Below are positions 43,632 to 54,085 of a stretch of DNA of 64,000 nucleotides, in pieces. Source of the DNA: Nocardia tengchongensis (GTDB taxonomy: Bacteria > Actinomycetota > Actinomycetes > Mycobacteriales > Mycobacteriaceae); the NCBI RefSeq assembly GCF_018362975.1, contig NZ_CP074371.1:1240001-1304000 (forward strand), read 5' to 3'. The notes beneath the pieces are model-generated. The model saw only the letters and a list, made by a program, of their open reading frames with translations, had not been told where the DNA came from and did no database searches. The translations under genes were made by a program, and so were the position numbers. Each line of letters begins with the position of its first letter. Positions within the stretch are counted from its first letter, which is position 1.

Positions 43632-44756
43632 TCAATACGCGTAGACGTCCACCTCGGTCGCCTTCACGGCGAAATACACCTCCATGCCGGGCGCTACCGC
43701 GAGCCGGGCCACCGCGGCCGGAGTCAGATCCGCCGCCAGGCCCGCGGCCGCTCCCGGACCGTCCACCGCGCGCACCCGCACGATCCCACCGCGATCCTCC
43801 AACTCGGCCAGCCGGACCCGGAACACATTGCGGGGACTGCCCTCCGGATGCTCCAGGTGCACCGCCACCGCGGCCGGGGAGAACACCGCCGCGGCATGAC
43901 CGCCGGGCGTCCAGTCGTCCTCGGCGCGGCCGAAGACCTCGGTCGTGCCCTCCGCGACGGCGCCCAGACCGGCGCTGCCGCCACTCACCGCGCTACCCAG
44001 GATCAGATTCACGCCGGCGATCCGCGCCGCGAACCGGCTGCGCGGGCGCGCGAGTACCTCGGTCACCGAACCGGATTCGATGACCCGGCCGGACTCGATC
44101 ACGACCACCCGGTCCGCCAGGGTCACCGCGTCGATGATGTCGTGCGTGACCAGGATCGTGGCCGCGGGACGCGCTTCCCGTAGTTCCGCGGAGTCTTCGC
44201 CGGGGTGCGCGCGCAGAACTCGGCGCAGCAACGCCCGCATGGCCGGGGCGGCGGTCACGTCCAGCGCGGCCATCGGCTCGTCCAGCAGCAGCACCCGCGG
44301 GTGCACGGCCAGCGCCCGGGCCAGCGCCACCCGTTGCGCCTGACCGCCGGACAAGGATCCGGGCGACCGGTTCGCCAGTTCCTCGGCATCCACCGCACGC
44401 AACCACTCCCGCGCGAGCCGTACCGCGGCCTTCCCGCGCATGCCCCGGCTCCGCGGCCCGAAGGCGACATTCGCTTCGACCGACAGATGCGGAAACAGTA
44501 AGGCGTCCTGCGCGAGCAGCGAGACGCCACGCTGATGCGGAGGCACCGCAACACTTTTCGCGACATCGGTCAGCACCCGGTCATCGAGCCGGACATACCC
44601 GACATCCGGAACAGTCAGGCCCGCAACCACATCCAGCAGCGACGACTTGCCCGCACCATTCGGGCCGAGGACCGCGAGCACCTCGCCAACCGGAATCTCC
44701 ACGTCCACCTGGAAATCCCGGTCCGCCAGGCGCGCGGACACCTCCAGCCCGCTCAC
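43632..44756 (-). CDS. modC: Molybdate ABC transporter ATPase ModC
   Basis: A 374-residue ATPase starting at GTG 44756 (GTGA overlap with the DUF885 stop). It has Walker A GPNGAGKSS (about residues 34-42), signature LSGGQAQRV, Walker B VLLLDEPMAALD and the switch His in LVTHD. The C-terminal TOBE region (about 290-374; VFRVRLAELEDRGG, LAVAPGMEVYFAVKATEVDV) binds molybdate-type oxyanions. With ModA and ModB it completes the uptake system, but one foreign gene separates it from modB. Confidence 0.86.
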   Translation of the reverse strand: MSGLEVSARLADRDFQVDVEIPVGEVLAVLGPNGAGKSSLLDVVAGLTVPDVGYVRLDDRVLTDVAKSVAVPPHQRGVSLLAQDALLFPHLSVEANVAFGPRSRGMRGKAAVRLAREWLRAVDAEELANRSPGSLSGGQAQRVALARALAVHPRVLLLDEPMAALDVTAAPAMRALLRRVLRAHPGEDSAELREARPAATILVTHDIIDAVTLADRVVVIESGRVIESGSVTEVLARPRSRFAARIAGVNLILGSAVSGGSAGLGAVAEGTTEVFGRAEDDWTPGGHAAAVFSPAAVAVHLEHPEGSPRNVFRVRLAELEDRGGIVRVRAVDGPGAAAGLAADLTPAAVARLAVAPGMEVYFAVKATEVDVYAY

Positions 44757-46371
44757 CAGCCCGACACTCCCAACAGCGTGTCCAGGTGGCGAGGCGCGGG
44801 GGAGCCGTGCGCGAGCAGCGCGTCGTGCCAGTCCCGCAGGGGAGTGGCGGCCGGGCGCGCGGCGGCCAGCTCCGCGACCTCGGTGTAGCCGACGAAATAG
44901 GTGGACAGCTGGGTCGACGTGAGCAGGGTACGACGCCACTTGCCGGCGGCCTCACCCTCCTCCTGGAAGCCGCGGTCCAGCATCAGGCGCATGGCCTCCG
45001 ACTCGGTCATGGCGTCACAGTGAACGGACTGGTCCAGAATCGCGTTGATGGTCATGCGCAGATGCGACTTCAACTGTTGCAGACGGACTGGCAGACCACC
45101 GAAACCCGTGTCGGCCATGAGCTTCTCGGTGTACACGGCCCAGCCCTCGATGAACGTCCCGCTCGAACACAACGCGCGCACCGGGGTCGAACCCCGGAAT
45201 CGGCGGGCCTGCGCCAACTGGAGGTAGTGACCGGGCATGGCCTCGTGCACGGTCAGATTGCGCATCATGTGGTCGTTGTATTCGCGGTAGAACGAGGCCG
45301 CCCGCTCGGGCGACCAGTCCGCCGGGGTCGGGGCGATCGCGAAAACCGTGGGAAGCTCCGCGGTTTCCAGCGGACCGGCCGAATCGCAATAGGCCACGGC
45401 CACCCCGCGGGCGAACTCCGGCATCTCCTGGATCACCAGCGGATCCTCGACCAGCGAAACCAGCCCGTGCGCGCGGACGAAGGCCGTGGCCTCGGCCAGT
45501 GCGTCACCGGCCACGGCGACCACCGTGCCGTTCGACGGGTGATCGGCTGACAACTGCTCCAGCGCGCGGCGGACCGTGTCGTCCCCGGGATTCGCGATAC
45601 CGAGCAGTTCGCCCGCCGCCGAACGGATTTCATCGGTCAACTGGTCGAGATGACGGAAGGCGCGGTCCAGGATCTCCCGCGAGCCCAGCTCGGTGTCCAA
45701 GGTGTGCCAGAGCTTGGCCTCCCACAGCCGACGACCCAGCCGCGGGTCCCGGTCCGCGCCGTCGAGCCGTCCGGTCAGCCAGCCCGCGAACTCCGTCAAG
45801 GCCGACATCGCCTCGGCGGCAGCGGTTTCGATGGCCATCGCCGGCGCTTCGGCGGCCAGCACCGGCACCTGATCGCGCACCAGCGCGGCCACACCCTCGA
45901 ACTGGCCGATCGCGGTCTCGACGTGAACCCGCGGCATGTCACCGAGCACCGCGCGGGCCGTTGCCAGCGCGTCCGGCAACGCGGTGAGCCGGGCGCGCAA
46001 CGCCTCCAGCCGGACCTCGGCGGGCGCGAACGGTCGGGCCAGCAGGTGGTGCAGCAACGGACCGGGTTGTGCACCAGCGGATTCCACTCGTGCTCACGGA
46101 TCTCGGTCAGGCCGAAGAGCAGCGCGTCCACCCGCTGCTGCAGCAAGGCCAGATCGACGCCGTCCTCCGGGGCCAGATCGTCGGCATCCACCTCGGCCAG
46201 CGCGTGCGAGGCCTCGCGCAGCATGGCGACCTGCCCGGCCACCGCGCCCGCCGACAGATCGGGCAGCCGGTGGTCGGCGCGATGATCACCGACCTCGGCG
46301 GCCAGATTCGGATCGGCGGTCAGCAGCGCATCCACGATGCGCTCGGCTCGGGCAGCGAAGATCGGCGACAT
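44753..46371 (-). CDS. DUF885 family protein, apparent frameshift
   Basis: A protein of about 540 residues of the DUF885 family, predicted metal-dependent peptidase-like. ATG 46371 (MSPIFAARAERIVDALL) reads to EWNPLVHNP; the rest (GPLLHHLLARPF...) is in another frame. The plus-strand DNA is ACCGGGTTGTG at 46061-46071 and one more base in the C/G run there would join VHNPGPLLHH. The catalytic-looking motif HEAMPGHYLQ (HExxPGH) is in the second half. It overlaps modC and lies 10 bases after modB, so it is inside the molybdate operon. Its role there is unknown. Confidence 0.78.
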
Positions 46372-46381
46372 GACAGCCACG

Positions 46382-47194
46382 CTAGCTTCCGGCCGACCGG
46401 GCAGGCGTGCGCACACGATCGACGGCGAGGCCCGGCCGCCGGTACGCGACCAGCACGATCACCGCGGCCACCAGCACCAGCAACAGGGAAAGCGCCACGG
46501 CGGCATCCGGATCGGACTCACGCTGCAGGTAGATCTCCAACGGCAGCGTGCGGGTCCGGCCCTGCAGACTGCCCGCGAAAGTGAGGGTCGCGCCGAACTC
46601 GCCCAGCGCCCGCGCGAAGGCCAGGATGACGCCCGACAGCAGGGCCGGACGCAGCAGCGGCAACGTCACCCGCCACCACACGATCGACGGCCGCGCGCCC
46701 AGGGTCGCCGCGATCCGCTCGTAACGGTCACCCGCCGTGCGCATCGCGCCCTCCAGCGTGATCACCAGGAACGGCAGCGCGACGAAGGTCTGCGCCAGCA
46801 CCACCGCGGTCGTACTGAAGGCGATGCGGACGCCGAACGACTCCAGCTCCCGACCCACCAGACCGTGCCGTCCGAACAGGTACAGCAACGCCAGACCGCC
46901 CACCACCGGCGGTAATACCAAGGGCAGCAACACCAGTGCGCGCAACACCGGCAGCAGCCGCCAGCGCACCCGGGCCAGCACCGCCGCCATGGGCACGCCC
47001 AGCAGGACACACAACACGGCGGCGGCCAGCGAGGTGCGCAGGCTCAGCTCCAGCGCCACCCGCGAGGACTCCGAGGTGATCAGGCCGAAGAAATGCGACC
47101 AGTCCACCGCCCCGGTCAGGGCTACCAGCGGGCCGGCCACCAGCACGAAGCCGATGGCCGCCGGCAGGTAGAGCCAGACCGGGGGTCTGATCAC
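46382..47194 (-). CDS. modB: Molybdate ABC transporter permease ModB
   Basis: A 270-residue permease with about five to six membrane helices (first [19 protein letters not shown]). The EAA-type loop reads [20 protein letters not shown], preceding [16 protein letters not shown], which is typical of ModB/CysT permeases. ATG 47194 overlaps the modA stop (ATGA). It forms a homodimer in the membrane served by ModC. Confidence 0.88.
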   Translation of the reverse strand: MIRPPVWLYLPAAIGFVLVAGPLVALTGAVDWSHFFGLITSESSRVALELSLRTSLAAAVLCVLLGVPMAAVLARVRWRLLPVLRALVLLPLVLPPVVGGLALLYLFGRHGLVGRELESFGVRIAFSTTAVVLAQTFVALPFLVITLEGAMRTAGDRYERIAATLGARPSIVWWRVTLPLLRPALLSGVILAFARALGEFGATLTFAGSLQGRTRTLPLEIYLQRESDPDAAVALSLLLVLVAAVIVLVAYRRPGLAVDRVRTPARSAGS

Positions 47195-48021
47195 GGCTGC
47201 CCGAAACCTGCCTGCTGCAGCGCCTTCCGGCCGTCCGGGCCGGTGACCAGGGTGACGAAGTCCTTCGCGGCGTCGGCGTTCTTGGAATCCGCCACCGTGG
47301 CGATCGGGTAGGTGTTCACGGCCTTGACCGATTCCGGGAAGTTCACGGTGGTGACCTTGTTACCCGCGCCGGCCGCGTCGGTGACATAGACCAGGCCGGC
47401 GTCGGCCTGGCCCGTGGTCACCTTCGCCAGCACGTCGGTCACCGAGTTCTCCTCGCTCACCGGCGAAATCGCCACCCCGGCGTCGGAGGTCACCTTCTTG
47501 GTGGCCGAACCACACGGCACCTGCGGGGCGCACACCACCAGCCGCAGACCGGCGTGCGACAGATCGGCCAGCGAATTGACGTGCGCCGGATTGCCCGGCG
47601 GCGTCACGATGGTCAGGACATTGGTGGCGAAATTCTGCGGCTTGTCGGTGATCCGGCCGCCCTTCACCGCCTTGTCCATGTTGTTCAGATCGGCGGACGC
47701 GAAAACGTCGGCGGGCGCACCCTGATTCAACTGCGCCACCAGATCCGAGGAACCCGCGAACGAGAACGTCACCTTCGTGTTCGGGTGCGCACTCTCGTAC
47801 TGTGTGCCCAACTGGGTGAACACCTGCTTCAGCGAAGCCGCCGCGAACACCGTGATGGTCTTGGTATCACTGCTGGTCGACGAGGAACCGCACCCCGCGA
47901 GCAGGCCCGCGCCGAGGACCGCGGTGGCCGACAGGGCCGCGCCCGAGCGGAAAGCTAGGCTCCGCCGGCGGTTTCGGCCGCCGTCTCGACCACCACCGTG
48001 GTGGCCTTCACGCTCGCCCAC
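47191..48021 (-). CDS. modA: Molybdate-binding lipoprotein ModA
   Basis: The periplasmic molybdate receptor. The mature protein starts after the lipobox LLAGC and shows [37 protein letters not shown] and [16 protein letters not shown], all ModA hallmarks. The start is uncertain: GTG 48021 gives a 44-residue basic, Gly/Arg-rich lead before the hydrophobic signal, with a 67-base overlap on the preceding gene. No ATG or other start is found closer to the signal. A small indel hiding the true start is possible. Confidence 0.85.
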   Translation of the reverse strand: MGEREGHHGGGRDGGRNRRRSLAFRSGAALSATAVLGAGLLAGCGSSSTSSDTKTITVFAAASLKQVFTQLGTQYESAHPNTKVTFSFAGSSDLVAQLNQGAPADVFASADLNNMDKAVKGGRITDKPQNFATNVLTIVTPPGNPAHVNSLADLSHAGLRLVVCAPQVPCGSATKKVTSDAGVAISPVSEENSVTDVLAKVTTGQADAGLVYVTDAAGAGNKVTTVNFPESVKAVNTYPIATVADSKNADAAKDFVTLVTGPDGRKALQQAGFGQP

Positions 48022-48368
48022 GCCACGCTCCCGGGCACCAGCCCCAGCTCGCGCACCGACTCGCTGCTCATCAACGACACCACTGTGAACGGTCCGCATT
48101 GCATCTCCACCTGTGCCATCACGGTATCGGCCACCACTCTGGTGACCAGTCCCGGAAATCGATTGCGCGCCGAACTGGCGCTACCCATCCGCGTCTGCGG
48201 CGTGCGGGCCTGCTCCACGGCCAAGGCCGCGAGCTCCCCGCCATCCACCACCAGACGACCGGACTCGTCCTTCCGGCCGGACAACACGCCGCCGTCGATC
48301 CAGCGGCGGACCGTGTCGTCGCTGACGCCGAGCAGCTGCGCGGCGTCACGAATCCGTATTTCGGGCAT
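47955..48368 (-). CDS. Molybdate-responsive HTH/TOBE (MopI-like) protein
   Basis: A 137-residue protein starting at ATG 48368 (MPEIRIRDAAQLLGVS). The first 60 residues form a MerR-like helix-turn-helix (AAQLLGVSDDTVRRWIDGGV), the rest a Mop/TOBE molybdopterin- or molybdate-binding domain ([42 protein letters not shown]). Such proteins sense or store molybdate and probably regulate the mod operon. It is the first gene; the palindrome at 48413-48430 lies just upstream. Confidence 0.82.
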   Translation of the reverse strand: MPEIRIRDAAQLLGVSDDTVRRWIDGGVLSGRKDESGRLVVDGGELAALAVEQARTPQTRMGSASSARNRFPGLVTRVVADTVMAQVEMQCGPFTVVSLMSSESVRELGLVPGSVAWASVKATTVVVETAAETAGGA

Positions 48369-48412
48369 GACAGGCAGGATATAACCGCGCAAGCGGAGAT
48401 ATCAACGCGAAA

Positions 48413-48430
48413 CATCCGCAAGTACGGATG
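48413..48430. repeat. Inverted repeat upstream of the mod operon
   Basis: CATCCGCAAGTACGGATG has perfect 6-bp arms (CATCCG/CGGATG) around CAAGTA, 45 bases before the regulator ATG at 48368 and 79 bases before the divergent gene at 48509. It does not resemble the Escherichia coli ModE site, so the regulator is unknown. Confidence 0.45.
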
Positions 48431-48508
48431 ACAAGAGCTCCCGGAGTGTTCCTGTTCACTTCCGCGACGGTGGCGCGGCCACCCGCGGCCAGTACGCTCG
48501 AACGAACT

Positions 48509-49336
48509 ATGGCCACGTATTTCGATCCGAAGGCCTGGTCACCCCTGCGCGCGGTCGACCTGGGCATGGACCTCGGAAGACGCTTGTTCGACCAGGTCTG
48601 GGTGGAGCAGTGGACGAGCTTCACCAGCGCCTGGCTCGAACCGGCCGCCGACTTCGGGTCCGGAACCGTCACCGCGCTGATGCCCGACGTCCTCATGACC
48701 CTGCTGTCCGAAGGCATCCTGAGCCAGTTCGGCGGACAAGAGGTCAGCGCCACCCTGCTCGGCAGCGACCTCCGAGCCACCCTGCACACGCTCAAGGTGC
48801 GGCGGCGCGGCGCGCACTTCCAGGCCAAGACCGTGCTCACCGGACTGCTCTGGAACCGGCATCCGATCGAGGAACTGACCGTCATCGCCCACGGACTGCG
48901 ACTCGTCCCCGGCGTCCCCACCAAGGTCCGCACCTCACAACTCGACCTCAGCGGCGTGATAACCCTTGCCGCACTGCTGGAATGGATCAACGGCTGGCAG
49001 CCCGACTGGGAACTCGAACCCGCCGCCGACGGACTGATCCTCGCCAAGCACCGGCGCCGCAAGATCCGGGCGCTGGCCACCGCGGACGTCGTCGACAACG
49101 TCCTGTCCATCACCGTGCACCGCGCGCACTGGCGAAAAGTACGGGCCCCCAAGCGATTCACCACGCTCAACCCGATTCCGCTGACCGGCCTGCCCAGTCA
49201 GGCGCGAATCAGCCGCGCCGAACACGTCGACGGGCACGTGTTCTTCAGCGTCGACCTGCCGGGAATCACGGGTTCGTTCGATCTCGCCCAGATCAGATCG
49301 GCCATCGTCGCGGGAACGACACTGATCATCTTCTGA
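48509..49336 (+). CDS. Conserved-looking protein of unknown function
   Basis: ATG 48509 is preferred to the earlier ATG at 48428 because the upstream residues look non-coding. The 275-residue product is hydrophilic with alternating strands. It includes SATLLGSDLRATLHTLKVRR, HPIEELTVIAHGLRLVPGVP and a final GSFDLAQIRSAIVAGTTLII. The pattern (repeated beta-strands, no membrane segment, no signal) recalls DUF2993/LmeA-like lipid-binding proteins, but I do not recognise a family with confidence. It lies between the divergent mod operon and the convergent pcnA gene. Confidence 0.55.
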   Translation: MATYFDPKAWSPLRAVDLGMDLGRRLFDQVWVEQWTSFTSAWLEPAADFGSGTVTALMPDVLMTLLSEGILSQFGGQEVSATLLGSDLRATLHTLKVRRRGAHFQAKTVLTGLLWNRHPIEELTVIAHGLRLVPGVPTKVRTSQLDLSGVITLAALLEWINGWQPDWELEPAADGLILAKHRRRKIRALATADVVDNVLSITVHRAHWRKVRAPKRFTTLNPIPLTGLPSQARISRAEHVDGHVFFSVDLPGITGSFDLAQIRSAIVAGTTLIIF

Positions 49337-49346
49337 CCGAACACCT

Positions 49347-50810
49347 TTACTTCTGGGTCGGCCACCATTCGAGCAGCGCCGCCTCGGCCTCGTCCCGCGA
49401 CATCGGGCCGCGATCCAGGCGCAATTCCTTCAGGAACCGCCACGCCTTACCGACATCCGGACCAGGCTTCAGATCCAGCAGCTCCATGATCGCGTTGCCG
49501 TCCAGATCCGGGCGCACCCGCGCCAGATCCTCCTGCTCGGCCAAGGCCTCGATACGGGTTTCCAACCCGTCGTAGGTCGAACGCAGCGCGGCCGCCCGGC
49601 GCTTGTTGCGGGTGGTGCAGTCGGCGCGGACCAGCTTGTGCAGGCGGGGGAGCAGCTCGCCGCCGTCGGTCACGTAGCGGCGCACCGCCGAATCGGTCCA
49701 CTGCCCCTTGCCGTAGCCGTGGAAACGCAGGTGCAGATACACCAGCCGCGCCACATCCTCGGTGAACTGCTTCGGATACTTCAAGGCGCGCATGCGCTTT
49801 CGCACCATCTTCGCGCCCACCACCTCGTGGTGATGGAAGCTGACGCCGCCACCGGGCTCATTGCGCTTGGTCGGCGGCTTGCCGATGTCGTGCAGCAGGG
49901 CGGCCCAGCGCAGCACCAGGTCCGGATCGCCGTCCTCCTGGTCGATCGCCTGCCGCAGCACGGTCAGCGAATGCTGGTAGACGTCCTTGTGCTGGTGGTG
50001 CTCGTCGATCTCCAGCTGCATGGCCGGCACCTCGGGCAGCACCTGCTCGGCCAGCCCGGTCTCCACCATGATGTCGATGCCGTCGGTCGGGTACTCGCCA
50101 CCGATCAGCTTGTCCAGCTCGGCGCGCACCCGCTCCGCGGTGATGCGATCGATCTCCGGAGCCATCTCCACGATCGCCGCCCGCACCCGCGGCGCCAGCT
50201 CGAAACCCAGCTGCGAGACGAAACGCGCGCCACGCAGCATGCGCAGCGGATCATCGGCGAACGAATCCTGCGGCAGCGCAGGCGTATCCAGGACCCCGGC
50301 CAGCAGCGCCTCGACACCGCCCAGCGGATCCACGAACTCCAGCTCACCCAGCGCGCCGATCCGCACCGCCATGGCGTTCACGGTGAAATCGCGGCGCACC
50401 AGATCACCCTCGAGGGTGTCGCCGAAGGTGACCTCCGGATTGCGGGAGACCCGGTCGTAGGCGTCGCTGCGGAAAGTGGTGATCTCCAGCTGCTGCCCGT
50501 CCTTGGCCGCGCTGACAGTGCCGAAGGCCAGACCGCCGGTGTCCCACAGATGATCGGCCCAGCCGCGCATCAAATCCTGCACCACCTCGGGGCGGGCATC
50601 GGTGGTGAAATCCAGATCCGTACCCAACCGGCCCAGCACCGCGTCGCGGACACTGCCGCCGACCAGATACAGGTGATGGCCGTGCGCGGCGAACAACTCG
50701 CCCAGCGGCGTCAGCACATCCGAGAGCCGGCCCAGGGTTATCGCCGCCGCCGCCAGCAAACGAGTACGACGATCCTCGACAGCTGCTTCCTCGGACTTCG
50801 GCGAAACCAC
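49347..50810 (-). CDS. pcnA: CCA tRNA nucleotidyltransferase
   Basis: A 487-residue class II tRNA nucleotidyltransferase that adds or repairs the 3' CCA of tRNA. The start is GTG 50810. The nucleotidyltransferase fold has LVGGSVRDAVLG and the catalytic DLDFTTDA; the RNA-binding part follows. A C-terminal HD domain (WAALLHDIGKPPTKR) has phosphohydrolase character. It matches Rv3907c in position, convergent to the unknown gene and divergent from the nudix gene, at the left end of the conserved origin-proximal block. Confidence 0.88.
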   Translation of the reverse strand: MVSPKSEEAAVEDRRTRLLAAAAITLGRLSDVLTPLGELFAAHGHHLYLVGGSVRDAVLGRLGTDLDFTTDARPEVVQDLMRGWADHLWDTGGLAFGTVSAAKDGQQLEITTFRSDAYDRVSRNPEVTFGDTLEGDLVRRDFTVNAMAVRIGALGELEFVDPLGGVEALLAGVLDTPALPQDSFADDPLRMLRGARFVSQLGFELAPRVRAAIVEMAPEIDRITAERVRAELDKLIGGEYPTDGIDIMVETGLAEQVLPEVPAMQLEIDEHHQHKDVYQHSLTVLRQAIDQEDGDPDLVLRWAALLHDIGKPPTKRNEPGGGVSFHHHEVVGAKMVRKRMRALKYPKQFTEDVARLVYLHLRFHGYGKGQWTDSAVRRYVTDGGELLPRLHKLVRADCTTRNKRRAAALRSTYDGLETRIEALAEQEDLARVRPDLDGNAIMELLDLKPGPDVGKAWRFLKELRLDRGPMSRDEAEAALLEWWPTQK

Positions 50811-50984
50811 GAAGACGCAGCTTAGTCGCACGACGACCCAATCCCCGAATAGTGTCCCGCCCACCCGGCGCCCCCACCCGGCGTGCCGCGCCGCGACCGG
50901 TGTCTACCTGCTATGAGAGCCCCCTATATAGAGGAGCCACCGCGCTGGGGCGGGCAAAGCCGCCCTCCCCTATAGACTGACGCA
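50811..50984. promoter_or_regulatory. Divergent promoter region pcnA/nudix
   Basis: For the nudix gene, TATAGA at 50971-50976 puts the transcript start at the GTG 50985, so it may be leaderless. A palindrome GGGCGG...CCGCCC (50948-50965) lies just upstream. For pcnA, a TATATA sequence around 50925-50930 can serve on the minus strand about 115 bases before its start. No good -35 boxes were seen. Confidence 0.45.
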
Positions 50985-51539
50985 GTGTCCCCGGCCGATC
51001 GCGCGAACAGTCGACGCCGCCAGCCCCGGCGGCGTAGTTCGGCCGGTAATGCGGCGAAAGCCACCGGTGCGGCGAAACCGCGCATGCGCACCGTCCGCGA
51101 AACCTCCGCGGGCGGACTCGTGGTGGACGGCCTCGACGGCCCCAGCGAGAAGCGCTGCGCCGCCCTCATCGGACGCACCGACCGGCGTGGACGCCTGCTC
51201 TGGTCACTCCCCAAGGGCCACATCGAAGAGGGCGAGACCTCCGAGCAGACCGCCATCCGCGAAGTGCAGGAGGAGACCGGCATCCACGGCACCGTGGTCG
51301 CCGAACTCGGCAGCATCGACTACTGGTTCGTCACCGAAGGCCGACGGGTACACAAGACCGTGCACCATTACCTGATGCGTTCACTCGGCGGCGAACTCTC
51401 CGACGCCGACGTCGAAGTCACCAAGGTGGCCTGGGTTCCCTTGAGCGAACTAGACTCCCGCCTCGCCTACGCTGACGAGCGCAGGCTGGCCGAGGTCGCC
51501 AACCGGCTGATCGACCGGATGGAGAACGGCAGACAATGA
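50985..51539 (+). CDS. mutT4: NUDIX hydrolase (MutT4-like)
   Basis: A 184-residue nudix protein starting at GTG 50985. The first 35 residues are basic (SRRRQPRRR), then [11 protein letters not shown] leads into the nudix box ([16 protein letters not shown]). It matches the M. tuberculosis gene Rv3908 (mutT4) in position. MutT-like enzymes hydrolyse oxidised nucleoside triphosphates or related compounds. The stop overlaps ATG of the next gene. Confidence 0.85.
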   Translation: MSPADRANSRRRQPRRRSSAGNAAKATGAAKPRMRTVRETSAGGLVVDGLDGPSEKRCAALIGRTDRRGRLLWSLPKGHIEEGETSEQTAIREVQEETGIHGTVVAELGSIDYWFVTEGRRVHKTVHHYLMRSLGGELSDADVEVTKVAWVPLSELDSRLAYADERRLAEVANRLIDRMENGRQ

Positions 51540-54085
51540 CGCGTGCGGGATCGCGGCGCACGCTGCTTTCACTCGTCGCGGTAATGCTGGCGGTGCTCAC
51601 GTCACTGGGAATCAGCCCGGGAACCGGCACGCCCATTGCCGGCGCCGAACCCACCGGCAGCGGTAGCGGACAAACGAGCGGACCGAAATTCCTGAAACTG
51701 TCGCTGGATTCGGTGACCCCCACCGCCATCACCAGCAACAGCGACCCCTACTTCGTGGTGTCGGGCACCGTCACCAATATCGGCGACCGGCCGGTCGACG
51801 ACGTAAGCGTCCGCATCCAGCGCGGCGGGCCCGTCACCAGCCCCAGCGCGCTGCGCACCACGCTGCGGCAGGACCAGGCCAGCTACGACATCACCGGTGA
51901 ATTCCAGGACGTCGCAGACCAGTTGACCGCCGGACAGCGCAAGCAGTTCAGCGTCAGCGTCGCCCTGCACTCGGGAACCGAACTGCCGGGCGGAGTCTCC
52001 TCGCTCGACATCACCGCGCCCGGCGTCTACCCGCTACTGCTCAACGTGAACGGGCAACCGGCCTACGGCGGCCAAGCCCGCCTCGACGACGCCCGCTTCC
52101 TGCTGCCCGTACTCGGCGTGCCCGGCAGCGCCGACCCCAAACACGGGCCCGGACAGCCCACCCCGCCCGCCGTCGACGGACCCCCGGTCGCCACCACCCT
52201 GCTGTGGCCGCTGGCCGACCGGCCCCGCCTGGTCGCCGGACAGCCCGGCGCACCCGACGCGCAGGCCCTGCTCACCGACGACGACCTCGCCGCCTCCCTC
52301 GCCCAGGGCGGACGGCTCGACCAACTGCTGTCCGCACTGGAGAGCGTGGTCAAACCCGACAGCACCCGCGACCGCAGCCTGATCAACGCGGTCTGCCTGG
52401 CCATCGACCCCGACCTGCTCATCACCGTGTCCGACATGACCAGGGACTACCGGGTACTGGCCAGCCCGTCGGACCCCGAAGGACCCACCCGGCCCGGCAG
52501 CGGCGGCCGCGCCGCCAAGGCCTGGCTGGAACGACTGCGCGCGCTCGCACCCGGAATGTGCGTCACCGCGCTGCCGTTCGCGCAGGTCGACCCGAACGCG
52601 CTGGCCGCCGCCGGGGACGTCACCCTCGCCGACCGGGCCCTCAACGCGCCCGCCGACCTGATCGACTCCCTGCTCACGGTGAAATCCGTGCGCGGCGTGG
52701 CCATTCCGGACGCGGGCACCATCGACACCGAGGGCGCCACCCTGTTCGCACACCACGGGTTCACCACCACCGTGCTCGCCGACAACGCCGTCGCACCCCT
52801 CGACGGACGCTCCAACCTGCTCGCGGCCAAGACCCCGCCGAGCACTCCGCCCGCCACACCCGCGACGCCCGGCAGCACACCGGAACCCGGCACACCCGAC
52901 ATGGTCACCCTGGCCGACGTGGTCGTGCCGCCCGCCACCGGCACCACCACGCAGCCCGCGCCCGCCGCCCCGCACGCCGCCACCTTCGACAGCTGGGCCG
53001 CCACCGCCCTGGCCGCCATCGGATCCAACCCGCCGACCCCGGCCTTCACCCCGGACAAGGCCCGCTACGACGTCACCGTCGACTCCCGCGCCGCCCGATT
53101 GCAGGACGCGCTCGGCGCCGTCGCCTGGACCGCGCTCAACCCGCAGCCCGGCCGGCCGCGCACCGCGCTGCTGGTACCGCCGCAGCAGTGGGGCGCCAAC
53201 CGCGACGAGGCCTCCGCCGTGCTCGGGCAACTGGACCTGCAACTGCGCAACAACCTGGCCACCCCGCGGTCGCTCACCGAACTGCTTGCGCAACAGCCGG
53301 ATCCACAGCCCTACACGCTCGACTATCTCGACCGGGCCGCCGACGACGCCGTCCCCGCGCACTTCGCCGAACCCGTGCACCAGCAGGGACAGCGCATCAC
53401 CCAACTGATGAGCGCGCTGGTGGACGTGCCGCAGCAGGAACTCAGCCCGCGCGCCTTCCTCACCCCGCTGCGCGACGACCTGATCCGGGTGCTGTCGCTG
53501 ACCGACCGGCGCGCCGGCGGCGGGGCCGCCGACACCAACGCCCAGCGGCGCTTGGACCAGACCACCAAAACCATGGACAACCTGTACGGATCGGTGACCG
53601 TGCTGCCGCCCGGCGGCGTCTACACCCTCGCCTCCGAACAGAGCCCGCTGCTGCTGGTCGCGCGCAACGATCTGCCGGTGGCCATCCGGGTGCGATTCAA
53701 GATCGACGCACCGGCCGAGACGAGCATCACCGACATCGGCGAACAGCAGTTGCCCGCCAAGGGAAATCGGTCGTTCCAGATCCCCACCGAGGTCTCCGAC
53801 AGCCGCAACCTGACCATTCCCATCGGGCTCAGCACGCCGGACGGGGTGCCGCTCGGCAATGCGGTCTCGGTCTCGGTGCGCTCCAACGCCTACGGTCAGG
53901 TGTTGGCGATAATGACGGCGAGTGCCTGCGCACTCCTGCTCCTGCTGGTCGGTCGCCGGCTCTGGCACCGCTTCCGCGGGCAGTCCGATCCGGCCGACGA
54001 AGAGTTCGACGCGGGGGCTGTGCGCGAGAGCAAGCAGGATCGGCGGACGCGCAAGCGGGACAAGAAACGACAGGAGGCACGATGA
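51536..54085 (+). CDS. DUF6049-family exported protein (Rv3909-like)
   Basis: An 849-residue protein with an N-terminal signal (about residues 1-38), a beta-rich N-terminal domain, and Pro/Thr-rich stretches around residues 435-480. A single C-terminal membrane segment is at about 785-810 ([20 protein letters not shown]), followed by a short basic cytoplasmic tail. This matches Rv3909 in position and shape; its role is unknown, but it is conserved beside MviN in mycolic-acid actinobacteria. ATG 51536 overlaps mutT4; its stop overlaps the murJ ATG, so all three are coupled. Confidence 0.8.
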   Translation: MTRAGSRRTLLSLVAVMLAVLTSLGISPGTGTPIAGAEPTGSGSGQTSGPKFLKLSLDSVTPTAITSNSDPYFVVSGTVTNIGDRPVDDVSVRIQRGGPVTSPSALRTTLRQDQASYDITGEFQDVADQLTAGQRKQFSVSVALHSGTELPGGVSSLDITAPGVYPLLLNVNGQPAYGGQARLDDARFLLPVLGVPGSADPKHGPGQPTPPAVDGPPVATTLLWPLADRPRLVAGQPGAPDAQALLTDDDLAASLAQGGRLDQLLSALESVVKPDSTRDRSLINAVCLAIDPDLLITVSDMTRDYRVLASPSDPEGPTRPGSGGRAAKAWLERLRALAPGMCVTALPFAQVDPNALAAAGDVTLADRALNAPADLIDSLLTVKSVRGVAIPDAGTIDTEGATLFAHHGFTTTVLADNAVAPLDGRSNLLAAKTPPSTPPATPATPGSTPEPGTPDMVTLADVVVPPATGTTTQPAPAAPHAATFDSWAATALAAIGSNPPTPAFTPDKARYDVTVDSRAARLQDALGAVAWTALNPQPGRPRTALLVPPQQWGANRDEASAVLGQLDLQLRNNLATPRSLTELLAQQPDPQPYTLDYLDRAADDAVPAHFAEPVHQQGQRITQLMSALVDVPQQELSPRAFLTPLRDDLIRVLSLTDRRAGGGAADTNAQRRLDQTTKTMDNLYGSVTVLPPGGVYTLASEQSPLLLVARNDLPVAIRVRFKIDAPAETSITDIGEQQLPAKGNRSFQIPTEVSDSRNLTIPIGLSTPDGVPLGNAVSVSVRSNAYGQVLAIMTASACALLLLLVGRRLWHRFRGQSDPADEEFDAGAVRESKQDRRTRKRDKKRQEAR

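Noticed and set aside
48413..48430. ModE-type operator
   Set aside because: The sequence does not resemble the ModE consensus; only a generic palindrome is supported.
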